Shown here one piece after another: positions 23,105 through 31,376 of a stretch of 49,287 nucleotides of DNA. The stretch is taken from assembly GCA_903904735.1 (NCBI GenBank), contig CAIVDM010000238.1, forward strand, positions 1 to 49,287, read 5' to 3'. Position 1 is the first letter of the stretch. Every line of letters begins with the position of its first letter. Source of the stretch: an uncultured delta proteobacterium. Its GTDB lineage: Bacteria > Bdellovibrionota_C > UBA2361 > OMII01. The translations under genes and the position numbers were made by a program. The notes beneath the pieces are model-generated. The model made no database searches. It was given only the letters and a program-made list of their open reading frames with translations, and had not been told where the DNA came from.

Positions 23105-24097
23105 CTACGGCGAGCGATGCCGGCGTCGGCACCTTTTAAACAATTTCACAAAAGGTAATCCATACAGTCGCAGAATCGACGAGTATTCCCCGTCCTCGGC
23201 CGTTCCCAACCCGAACTCCAAAGTCTCACTCTCCTTTGGCACATAAAGGGAACCGAACATCCAATCCCAAACCGCGAACATGAAACCGAAATTTTTATCC
23301 CAATGATGTCTCGCCTTGCTGTGGTGAATCTGATGCTGCGCGGGGCTAATTAAGAGCCGACTCAACCACGGACTGTAGGAGACCCATATATGTGAGTGAC
23401 GAAGATTGTACCCAAAGAGATAGAAGAGAAATGTGAAAATCGTAATTCCGTACAAGCCCACTGGTGAAAAACTTGGCGCCACACATACTCTAAGAACCGA
23501 ATCGGCCGTGCCCATGAGCACCCCACTCACCACCATCGTCATCAGATCATCAACCGGGTGCATCCGTAAAACAGTGACAGGAGTCATCACTTGCGCTGAA
23601 TGGTGAACTTTATGGAATTCCCATAATAGCGGAATACGGTGGAACCAAAGATGCACAAGAAATGAGCTAAAATCAGCCACCGCCACAAGCGCGAGGGTTC
23701 CGAACACATTAACTATCCAGGGATTCGCTCCCCAGCCACCGGTCGCCAACCCGAACTCTCGAAGAAATTGAGCGGCCTGACTTGAGACGCCAAGCGAAAT
23801 ACCCGCGAACGGCGCCAGCAAAAACGCCGAAACTACCGCGTTTACGAAAAAATAGCCGTAATCAACTACCGCCGATCGATGTAGATAGACATCCCTGGGC
23901 AGTATGTCCGCGACTGGATTGGAATCGATGCCCCGCTTGCGAGCCACTACCGCGTGCGCCACCACCGCGATTAAAAAGCTGGACGCGAGATACGCGAGAA
24001 ACATCCTGCTCGACGGCAGTAGAAATGGGTCTGTAAGACGAGGCAGGACCTCTCTCTGAAGAATCCCTAAATATGGATGGTCCTGCGCTTCTGACAT
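23105..24097 (-). CDS. Sterol desaturase / fatty acid hydroxylase family membrane protein
   Basis: A 330-residue integral membrane di-iron enzyme. Several transmembrane helices surround the three histidine boxes: HLWFHRIPLLWEFHKVHHS and, further on, HQIHHSKARHHWDKNFG. These bind two irons that activate O2 to hydroxylate or desaturate a lipid. DWMFGSLYVP near the C-terminus is also typical. The substrate is unknown: carotenoid, fatty acid and sterol members all share this fold. It stands alone, convergent with argB. Confidence 0.87.
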   Translation of the reverse strand: MSEAQDHPYLGILQREVLPRLTDPFLLPSSRMFLAYLASSFLIAVVAHAVVARKRGIDSNPVADILPRDVYLHRSAVVDYGYFFVNAVVSAFLLAPFAGISLGVSSQAAQFLREFGLATGGWGANPWIVNVFGTLALVAVADFSSFLVHLWFHRIPLLWEFHKVHHSAQVMTPVTVLRMHPVDDLMTMVVSGVLMGTADSVLRVCVAPSFSPVGLYGITIFTFLFYLFGYNLRHSHIWVSYSPWLSRLLISPAQHQIHHSKARHHWDKNFGFMFAVWDWMFGSLYVPKESETLEFGLGTAEDGEYSSILRLYGLPFVKLFKRCRRRHRSP

Positions 24098-24150
24098 ACG
24101 CTACAGTATAGCTTCACTGACACGAGGGCGCGAGCTAAAGAACACGAGGT

Positions 24151-25044
24151 ATGGCTATCGCAACGGCGCGTAATGGTAGGGTCTTAGCACTAGTGGCGCT
24201 CAACATCGCGGCTGTATTAGCGCTTGCGTATCTCCCGACACCGAACACTCCTCTCCCCTCAGATTTGCGCAATCCGAATCCGCTAGCGACCCTGTCGAAA
24301 AGCGGCCCTCGGAGTCTCCTGCTAGAGCAACTCACATGGATGGAAGTTCGAGACCACATCCAGCGTGGCTATACTCGCGTTATTATCCCTACCGGAGGTA
24401 TCGAGCAGAGTGGTCCCTTTGTCGCCCTTAACAAGCACGATCTTATTACGAAGCGCCTTTCAGTCGAGATAGCGAGTCGGCTGGGAAACACGCTCGTGGC
24501 ACCCCTTGTCTCATTCGTGCCGCAGGGCTCGATCCAACCACCGTCGGGGCATATGCTCTATCCAGGAACGATATCACTTTCAGAGGACACGTTTGTTCGG
24601 CTCCTGGTTGATATCGGGTTGAGTTGCGCCACACACGGATTCGAAGAAATAATAATTCTTGGGGATAGCGGTGGCAGCCAAACAGGGATGGCGAGCGCGG
24701 CATATAAGATCACCAAGTCCAGTTCTGACTCAGGAACTCGGGCGATATTCGCTGAAGCTTTTTACGACTACCCTTCAATTCGCGCCCTTATAGCGTCTAG
24801 AAACATCCCTCAACAAATCGAGCCTTTTCATGAGGATCTCGCGTTTACCGCGCAACTTGCCGCGATTGACGCGACCGCCATTCGATACGAAGAGCGGATA
24901 AAAGCTGGTTTCACCACTCTTGGGGGCGCGCCTTTGACTGACTTTCAAATGTTACAATCGCTTGGTGATTCAATCATCACGACTCGGGCAGAAGAGACTA
25001 CGCGCGCGATACAGGCTCAGCTTACTCAACGCGAAGCCTCATAA
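24151..25044 (+). CDS. Creatininase-family protein with altered metal ligands
   Basis: A 297-residue protein with an N-terminal hydrophobic segment (ALNIAAVLALAYL) suggesting export or membrane anchoring, followed by a creatininase-fold domain. The family block E-Q-H-G-P-H-L-P-l-x-T-D appears as EQSGPFVALNKHD, and the later GxGHGGN as ILGDSGGSQTG. Glu and Asp remain but two His ligands are Ser, placing it in the subgroup with GD-S/H-GG-x-Q motifs. Family members hydrolyse creatinine or formamide-type amides, or process mycofactocin-like peptides; this one's activity is open. It is followed by the YebC gene after 105 nt. Confidence 0.7.
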   Translation: MAIATARNGRVLALVALNIAAVLALAYLPTPNTPLPSDLRNPNPLATLSKSGPRSLLLEQLTWMEVRDHIQRGYTRVIIPTGGIEQSGPFVALNKHDLITKRLSVEIASRLGNTLVAPLVSFVPQGSIQPPSGHMLYPGTISLSEDTFVRLLVDIGLSCATHGFEEIIILGDSGGSQTGMASAAYKITKSSSDSGTRAIFAEAFYDYPSIRALIASRNIPQQIEPFHEDLAFTAQLAAIDATAIRYEERIKAGFTTLGGAPLTDFQMLQSLGDSIITTRAEETTRAIQAQLTQREAS

Positions 25045-25149
25045 TAGCCGAGGATTACGTCTAAAATGACCGCCCCGCCATGTATTGATCTGACCCGCCG
25101 TGTAGCAGTAGTCTAGATGTGCTTAGGTTCATAAAGGCACATTTATCGT

Positions 25150-25866
25150 ATGGGACGTATATTTGAGAAACGCAAAGACAGAATGTTCGCTCGCTGGGCG
25201 AAAACTGCGAAGGCTTTCACAAAGCTCGGAAAAGAAATAGCGATCTCCGTCAAACTCGGAGGCACCGATCCCGCGAACAATCCGCGCCTTCGTATGGCTA
25301 TCCAGACCGCTCGGTCTCTCAATATGCCCAAGGACCGCATTGAAGCGGCGGTTAAGCGCGCCTCATCAAAGGACGCCGCTGATCTAGCCGAGATCACCTA
25401 TGAGGGATTCGCTCCTCACGGAGTAGCGATATTTGTAGAGGCGGCCACCGACAATGCGACCAGAACTGTCGCGAACGTACGAAACATTATAACCAAGCAT
25501 GGCGGGAACCTCGCCACAACTGGAGCCCTCGATTACGTTTTTGACCGCAAGGGCGTGTTCAAAATATCGACGCCCAAAGGCGACATCGATGAGTTTGAGC
25601 TCAATCTAATTGACCACGGGCTTGAGGAGATCTTCGAGTCGGATGACGGACTGCTTCTCTACTCAAGCTTTAGGCAATTCGGAGATTTACAGAAAGCTCT
25701 CGATGCTCAGGGCGTCGAGGTGAATAGCGCAACACCACAACGCATTCCGACTTCTTACGTTGCCGTCTCGGCCGAACAAGAAGCCGAAATCCAGAAGATG
25801 ATCGATAAGCTCGAGGAGGATGACGACGTTCAGAGCGTGTTTCACAATATGCAGACTGCCGATTAG
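25150..25866 (+). CDS. YebC/PmpR-family transcription or translation factor
   Basis: A 238-residue TACO1/YebC protein with the three-domain plan of the family: an N-terminal helical domain (KLGKEIAISVKLGGTDPANN, NMPKDRIEAAVKRAS), the middle domain (YEGFAPHGVAIFVEAATDN, NVRNIITKHGGNL) and a C-terminal domain ending in an acidic helix (KLEEDDDVQSVFHNM). Family members bind DNA as transcription regulators and, more recently, have been linked to translation of proline-rich stretches on ribosomes. The N-terminus (MGRIFEKRKDRMFARWAK) is slightly divergent from the usual MAGHSKW. It precedes a tRNA-Pro gene by about 200 nt. Confidence 0.92.
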   Translation: MGRIFEKRKDRMFARWAKTAKAFTKLGKEIAISVKLGGTDPANNPRLRMAIQTARSLNMPKDRIEAAVKRASSKDAADLAEITYEGFAPHGVAIFVEAATDNATRTVANVRNIITKHGGNLATTGALDYVFDRKGVFKISTPKGDIDEFELNLIDHGLEEIFESDDGLLLYSSFRQFGDLQKALDAQGVEVNSATPQRIPTSYVAVSAEQEAEIQKMIDKLEEDDDVQSVFHNMQTAD

Positions 25867-26065
25867 TCCTTCGGCACCGTTTGATCTCTCTGTAAGACAG
25901 GTAGCCGCTCGGGATGCGTGTGTACCAAGCAGCTGAAAAGGTGCGTGAGTTTTGCGAAACCCGTGTCACGCGAGGCTTGATGCGCATCCGCTGACGCTCG
26001 CTACAGCGCGGGACATGAATCCTTGCCAGAATCAATCTAAGGACGTATGTTTGTTGCTCATTTAA

Positions 26066-26140
26066 CGGGGTGTAGCTCAGCCCGGCTAGAGCGCACGGTT
26101 CGGGACCGTGAGGTCGAAGGTTCAAATCCTTTCACCCCGA
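26066..26140 (+). tRNA. tRNA-Pro (anticodon CGG)
   Basis: A complete cloverleaf. Acceptor CGGGGTG (26066-26072) pairs perfectly with CACCCCG (26133-26139) before discriminator A. The D arm is GCTC/GAGC; the anticodon arm CACGG-TTCGGGA-CCGTG presents CGG; the T arm is GAAGG-TTCAAAT-CCTTT. The C1-G72 first pair is characteristic of bacterial tRNA-Pro, supporting the anticodon reading of CCG codons. No CCA is encoded. Confidence 0.93.
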
Positions 26141-26293
26141 GAAACCAATATCCCCTTGAAACCACAGCTCTTTTCTCACCATCGCCAGTCTACTCTTTGC
26201 ATTAGTTCTCTACTTCCTACTTTGAACTACCGGCGCCCCCTGCAACATTCAACGATTCAGAACCCTTACCTCAGACATCTAACCGTCTTGAGA

Positions 26294-26322
26294 CCCCTCC
26301 GAGGTGAAAACGCTCGGGGAGG
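26294..26322 (+). promoter_or_regulatory. Hairpin in the thr operon leader
   Basis: CCCCTCCGAG and CTCGGGGAGG form a stem of about seven pairs, with G-T wobble, around loop GTGAAAACG, 37 nt before the thrA start. The right arm can instead fold as GGAG-G-CTCC with the following bases, giving two exclusive structures. No Thr/Ile-codon leader peptide was seen, so attenuation is only a possibility. Confidence 0.35.
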
Positions 26323-26358
26323 CTCCAGCGAAGCTCATAGAGTGATGGACCCCCGCAT

Positions 26359-28824
26359 ATGACAAGCAAACGAATCCTCAAGTTTGGTGGCTCCTCCGTC
26401 GGCACTCCCGAACGCATTCTGCAGATCATCGCCCTCGTTACTGATACTGTTCGTTACCCCGCAGGCGCGGTTCCAGGCGTAGTCGTCTCCGCGTTCAGTG
26501 GAACCACCGATGGGCTCATACAGCTGGCGAAACAAGCGGCCGCTGGGGACAAAACCTTCGAAGTTGATCTTAAGAAGATTGAGAAACGACATCGAGATGC
26601 CCTTGAGCAGATCCTTCCCCCTACCGCTCGCAGCACGCCGATAGCCTCTCTCAAGGTGATGTTCAATGAGCTGGCGGACCTCTTGCAGGGGGTGCTGCTC
26701 GTTAGAGAGTGCAGTGCCCGCACACTCGACCATATCATGAGTTTTGGAGAACGCCTGTCGGCGTTCGTGGTAGCCGAAGCCTTCTCGGCGCGCGGAACAT
26801 CAGCTGAAGTTCTTGACGCGCGCGAAGTAGTGCGAACAAATGATCAGTTCGGAAACGCTCTCATCGAGCGAGATATCACATACTCCTCGATCCAAAAATA
26901 TTTCTCCAATCGGTCATGTCTGCAAATTATAACAGGCTTTATCGGCTCTACAGACCAGGGAGCCACAACGACCCTGGGCCGCGGCGGCTCTGATCTTACC
27001 GCATCAATTATTGGCGCCGCGCTCAACGTCGGGGAGATCGAGATATGGACCGATGTCGATGGAATGCTGACAGCCGACCCACGCAAGGTATCTAAGGCGT
27101 TTCCAATTCCTGAGATCACTTTTGAGGAAGCGATGGAATTGTGCCATTTCGGCGCGAAAGTAATATACCCCCCCACGATGCAGCCGGCGATCGACGCCCA
27201 CATCCCGCTGGTTATCAAAAACACCATGAACCCCTCGAGCGGTGGTACTCGGATCGTGGAGACCACCGTCGAGCACACCTATCCCATAACTGGGATCTCA
27301 TCCATTAGCTCCATCGCCCTTATTAGACTTCAGGGAAGTGGCATGGTTGGTGTCGCCGGCACCGCGATGCGCCTCTTTCGAGCTCTCGCGAACGCTTCTA
27401 TCAATGTAATTCTGATCACTCAGGCGTCGTCTGAACACACGATTTGCTGCGCGATTGATCCTGCGCTCGCCCAATTAGCTAAATCGGCCGTGGGACAAGA
27501 GTTCGAGTTAGAGATAAAAGCGGGCAGGATCGATCCTCTGCACGTCGAGAACGACCTTTCTATTATCTCGGTGGTTGGTGAGCGTATGCGCCAGACCCCT
27601 GGGATGTCCGGTCGCGTCTTTACCGCGCTCGGCTCAAACGGAGTTAACGTTGTGGCGGTCGCGCAAGGCTCGTCGGAGCTAAACATATCGGCGGTGGTTC
27701 ACCGAACTGATGAAGTAAAAGCGCTAAACGCCATTCACGACGACTTTTTCATAAGCCGAACGAAAACAGTCAACCTCTGGATTATCGGGACTGGATTAAT
27801 CGGCTCAACGCTTCTCAAACAACTGTCGGAACAACACGACTCGCTGCGAGAGAACCTCGGCCTCGACTTGCGACTTCGTGGGATGGCGAACAGTCGACAT
27901 ATGCGTTTATCCTCTTATGACGAGTTCGCGAATGGTATAGATCCAACGATGCCGAGCGACGCTCCGCCCTTTGAAGCGGCTGAGTTCATCGCCGATATCA
28001 AGACGGCGAACCTACCCCACAGCGTATTCGTGGACTGTACCGCGAGCGACATAATACCTGGTCACTACCCTGAACTACTCGCCAGCTGCATTCCGGTCGT
28101 GACGCCCAACAAACGCGGCTTTTCTGGCTCCCTTGATCTCTACAAGCGATTGCAGAGCGCCGCGAGTTTCAGGCGTACGCCGATTCTTCACGAAACGTGC
28201 GTCGGCGCCGCGCTGCCTATCCTTGGAACCTTAAGCGACCTCGTCCGTTCGGGTGACCGAATTACCTCAATTGAGGCGGTGCTCTCTGGGACGCTAAGTT
28301 TTATCTGGAACGCGATGGCGAGCGGCGTACCATTCAGCGAAGCTGTACTCGAGGCAAAAAGTCGAGGATATACCGAGCCCGATCCACGCGACGATCTTTC
28401 AGGAATGGATGTAGCGAGAAAAGTTTTAATTCTCGCGCGTGACGCGGGACTCAGCCTTGAGCTCGACGACATCCAGATAACTCCTATGCTTCCTACCGAG
28501 ACTCAGGGCTGGAGTCTTGAGGAATTCCTAGCGAAGCTACCAACGCTCGACCCATACTTCGACGCCAAGCTAGAAGAAGCCACGAATCAGAGCCAGCGAC
28601 TTTTCTTCGCCGCCAACATCGACTGTGAGCGTCGACAGGCCTCTATTGGAGTGCGTGCCGTTGGCGCCGATCACCCCTTTTGCGCGCTTAAAGGAGCCGA
28701 TAATATCGTCGCGTTCAGGTCATGTCGTTACGCTGAACAGCCCCTCGTAATTAAAGGTCCAGGAGCCGGCGCTGAGGTAACAGCCGCTGGTGTTTTCGCG
28801 GACATCATACGGATTGCGCGTTAA
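26359..28824 (+). CDS. thrA: Bifunctional aspartokinase/homoserine dehydrogenase I
   Basis: An 821-residue fusion of aspartate kinase and homoserine dehydrogenase, catalysing the first and third steps of the aspartate pathway to threonine, methionine and (via aspartyl phosphate) lysine. The kinase domain starts with KFGGSSVG; TTLGRGGSDLTA and EIWTDVDGM follow. Two ACT regions (SGMVGVAGTAMR, VVGERMRQTPGMSGRVF) in the middle normally bind threonine for feedback. The dehydrogenase has WIIGTGLIGSTLL (~residue 474), VVTPNKRG, HETCVGAALPI and YTEPDPRDDLSGMDVARK with the catalytic Lys/Asp. The layout matches E. coli ThrA. thrB follows after one base. Confidence 0.96.
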   Translation: MTSKRILKFGGSSVGTPERILQIIALVTDTVRYPAGAVPGVVVSAFSGTTDGLIQLAKQAAAGDKTFEVDLKKIEKRHRDALEQILPPTARSTPIASLKVMFNELADLLQGVLLVRECSARTLDHIMSFGERLSAFVVAEAFSARGTSAEVLDAREVVRTNDQFGNALIERDITYSSIQKYFSNRSCLQIITGFIGSTDQGATTTLGRGGSDLTASIIGAALNVGEIEIWTDVDGMLTADPRKVSKAFPIPEITFEEAMELCHFGAKVIYPPTMQPAIDAHIPLVIKNTMNPSSGGTRIVETTVEHTYPITGISSISSIALIRLQGSGMVGVAGTAMRLFRALANASINVILITQASSEHTICCAIDPALAQLAKSAVGQEFELEIKAGRIDPLHVENDLSIISVVGERMRQTPGMSGRVFTALGSNGVNVVAVAQGSSELNISAVVHRTDEVKALNAIHDDFFISRTKTVNLWIIGTGLIGSTLLKQLSEQHDSLRENLGLDLRLRGMANSRHMRLSSYDEFANGIDPTMPSDAPPFEAAEFIADIKTANLPHSVFVDCTASDIIPGHYPELLASCIPVVTPNKRGFSGSLDLYKRLQSAASFRRTPILHETCVGAALPILGTLSDLVRSGDRITSIEAVLSGTLSFIWNAMASGVPFSEAVLEAKSRGYTEPDPRDDLSGMDVARKVLILARDAGLSLELDDIQITPMLPTETQGWSLEEFLAKLPTLDPYFDAKLEEATNQSQRLFFAANIDCERRQASIGVRAVGADHPFCALKGADNIVAFRSCRYAEQPLVIKGPGAGAEVTAAGVFADIIRIAR

Positions 28825-28825
28825 C

Positions 28826-29797
28826 GTGAACACACTCCCCCCCTCGATCGTCTCAGTATTCGCTCCAGCCACCGTCGCGAATGTGGGCTCCGCCTTCGAT
28901 GTGCTCGGATTCGCCCTTGAGTCGCCGGGCGATACTGTCACCGCGCGCCGAACAGAGTCTAATAATATAATCGTGACCAAAATAACCGGTGACGAGGGAA
29001 GACTTCCTCTCGACGCCGAAAAAAACACGGCTGGAGTATCGATTAGAGCGCTACTTCGACACCTCGCGTCCACCGATCCGAACAGATATCCATCAGTTGG
29101 ATTTGAGCTCGAACTAACCAAGGGGCTTCCTATCGGAAGCGGCCTTGGGTCGAGCTCCGCCAGCACCGTCGCCGCTGTAGTCGCCGCCAACGAACTTCTT
29201 GGCTGCCCCCTTACACGGGCCGAACTCCTTCCTTTCGCCATGGAAGGCGAGCGTATCGCGTGCGGCGCGGCTCACGCCGACAATGTGGCGCCGTGCCTCT
29301 TGGGAGGATTCGCTCTTATCAGAAGCTACGACCCACTTGACGTTATATCACTCCCCTCACCAGCGTCAGTCTGGGTCGCCGTCGTGAGCCCACATCTAGA
29401 GTTGAAGACCTTCGACGCGCGACGAGTGCTGCGACGAAACGTCTCTCTTGAGGCCGCCGTGGCTCAATGGGGAAATGTCGCCGCGCTCGTCGCCGGCATC
29501 TATCAAGATGACGTAGCGCTTATGGGACGATCCCTTGAAGACCGCATAATTGAACCGGAACGCGCGGAATTAGTCCCTGGATATTTGACCGCGAAAGCAG
29601 CGGCGCTTCAGGCGGGCGCGGCCGGCTGTTCACTATCAGGCTCTGGGCCTTCCCTCTTCGCGCTCTGTGCCTCTGAAGAACTCGCGCGAGCGGTCTCGGT
29701 GACTATCGTCAAATCCTTCGGCGCGCTGGGCATCACGGCGACCGGCTATACATCTCGTGTTAATGCCACAGGGGCCGTGGTGATAAAGAGGTCTTAG
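28826..29797 (+). CDS. thrB: Homoserine kinase
   Basis: A 323-residue GHMP kinase that phosphorylates homoserine. The N-terminal strand VFAPATVANVGSAFDVLGFAL, ATP loop LPIGSGLGSSSASTVAAV and the C-terminal GCSLSGSGPSLFALC are the three GHMP motifs. The start is GTG 28826, directly after the thrA stop; the frame is open back to 28790, but an N-terminus inside thrA is less likely. The one-base spacing implies coupling to thrA. Length is normal for ThrB. Confidence 0.95.
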   Translation: MNTLPPSIVSVFAPATVANVGSAFDVLGFALESPGDTVTARRTESNNIIVTKITGDEGRLPLDAEKNTAGVSIRALLRHLASTDPNRYPSVGFELELTKGLPIGSGLGSSSASTVAAVVAANELLGCPLTRAELLPFAMEGERIACGAAHADNVAPCLLGGFALIRSYDPLDVISLPSPASVWVAVVSPHLELKTFDARRVLRRNVSLEAAVAQWGNVAALVAGIYQDDVALMGRSLEDRIIEPERAELVPGYLTAKAAALQAGAAGCSLSGSGPSLFALCASEELARAVSVTIVKSFGALGITATGYTSRVNATGAVVIKRS

Positions 29798-29799
29798 TC

Positions 29800-31098
29800 A
29801 TGGAGCTACATAGCACCACAGATCCTCAATCACGCGTCTCATGGCGAGACGCCGTGCTGCGAGGAATAGCGCCGGATGGCGGGCTCTACATTCCCACGGC
29901 GATTCCATCGTTCGACAAAGAGGCTCAAGATGCGCTGCGTAATCTCCCCTTTCCTACTATGTGCGCTCACATCGTCGCCGAGTTTATCGGAGATGAGTTA
30001 ACCCGCTCCGAGATAGAGCGACTCTGCGAGGACTCCTTCAATTTCGAAGTGCCGCTCGTGCGCCTCAATGATACCACGCGCATACTTGAGCTCTTCCACG
30101 GCCCCACCTGCGCCTTTAAGGATTTTGGGGCACGCTTTATGGCTCGCCTCTTCCGTCACTTCTGGGGAACTCCAGATCGCTCTCTCACGGTGCTAGTCGC
30201 CACGTCGGGTGACACCGGGAGCGCCGTGGCGCAAGCCTTCTATGATACAAGCGCCTCCCCAGCTATACGAGTCGCCGTCCTGTTTCCGAAGGGGAAAGTA
30301 AGTGACATTCAACGCAGGCAGATGACGACTCTGGGGCACAATGTTACCGCCTTTGAAGTGGACGGAACCTTTGATGACTGCCAAGCGCTAGCGAAGAGAG
30401 CCTTGCGAGATGAAAATCTATTAGCGCGCACGGCGCTCACTTCTGCGAACTCGATCAATATCGCGCGACTCCTGCCGCAGATGCTTTACTATGTTTTCGC
30501 CCTTCTACACGCAGAACAACCACCTGTCGTGGTAGTACCCAGCGGAAACCTAGGCAATATAACGGGAGGGCTGCTCGCTCAACGATGCGGTTTTAACGCC
30601 TCCCATTGGATAGCCGCCTGCAACGCGAACCGGAGCTTCCCCGACTTCCTCTTGTCTGGTCGCTTTACGCCGATGTCCTCGATAGAGACGATCTCCAACG
30701 CCATGGATGTCGGCAATCCGAGCAATTTCGCTCGAATCACGGCGTTATTGGGAGAACGACCTCCGCCTGACATTTTGTCGGGATACTCGATATCAGACGA
30801 GGAGACATATCAGCAAATGGTGACTAACTTCACGGAAACTGGCTACATACTCGATCCTCACACCGCCGTCGCCTCTCGCGCGCTACAGCTATATCGCGCT
30901 CGCTACCACTCCAGCGCCCCAGGGATACTTGTTTCTACCGCGCATCCAGCGAAATTTACCGCCGTGGTTCGAAAAGCCATCAACGGCATCCCCCCTATTC
31001 CTTCACAGCTCGAGCGAACACTTAACAAAGCCGAGCTTTTGGTGCCCCTTCCGAACTCCTATGAAGCGCTCACAGAGCGCCTTCTCGACTCCATCTAA
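29800..31098 (+). CDS. thrC: Threonine synthase
   Basis: A 432-residue PLP enzyme of the E. coli/yeast-type threonine synthase group, converting O-phosphohomoserine to threonine. The PLP lysine is Lys107 in FHGPTCAFKDFGARF; the phosphate cup is VVVPSGNLGNITGG, and ATSGDTGSAVAQAF lies between. GAGG sits 8 nt before the ATG, and only two bases separate it from thrB. Together thrABC form one operon that completes threonine synthesis from aspartate semialdehyde. Confidence 0.95.
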   Translation: MELHSTTDPQSRVSWRDAVLRGIAPDGGLYIPTAIPSFDKEAQDALRNLPFPTMCAHIVAEFIGDELTRSEIERLCEDSFNFEVPLVRLNDTTRILELFHGPTCAFKDFGARFMARLFRHFWGTPDRSLTVLVATSGDTGSAVAQAFYDTSASPAIRVAVLFPKGKVSDIQRRQMTTLGHNVTAFEVDGTFDDCQALAKRALRDENLLARTALTSANSINIARLLPQMLYYVFALLHAEQPPVVVVPSGNLGNITGGLLAQRCGFNASHWIAACNANRSFPDFLLSGRFTPMSSIETISNAMDVGNPSNFARITALLGERPPPDILSGYSISDEETYQQMVTNFTETGYILDPHTAVASRALQLYRARYHSSAPGILVSTAHPAKFTAVVRKAINGIPPIPSQLERTLNKAELLVPLPNSYEALTERLLDSI

Positions 31099-31376
31099 TT
31101 CGACTAGCCCAATTCGCGTCGCCTCGCCTATACTGGCGTGGAGTAGGTTCAGAACACCATCCACGGAGGCTCGCTGCTATCGACCGATGCGTCGTCTTTG
31201 GGGAGAACGGCTCGATGTATCAACACCTTGGGCGCACGAAGCCGAACGGCGAAGACACATCAGCGCGCTTTCCCTGAACCCTGGCCATAGTGAATTTCGC
31301 TGAGCCTCCTCGCGAGGATATTTTTGAACGGCCTCCTTGATATCTCATCTCTGAGAATCGCCTCTAGGTCACGCAC

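Noticed and set aside
26294..26322. Hairpin before thrA as a known riboswitch
   Set aside because: The conserved cores of known riboswitch classes were not recognised; kept only as a generic structure.
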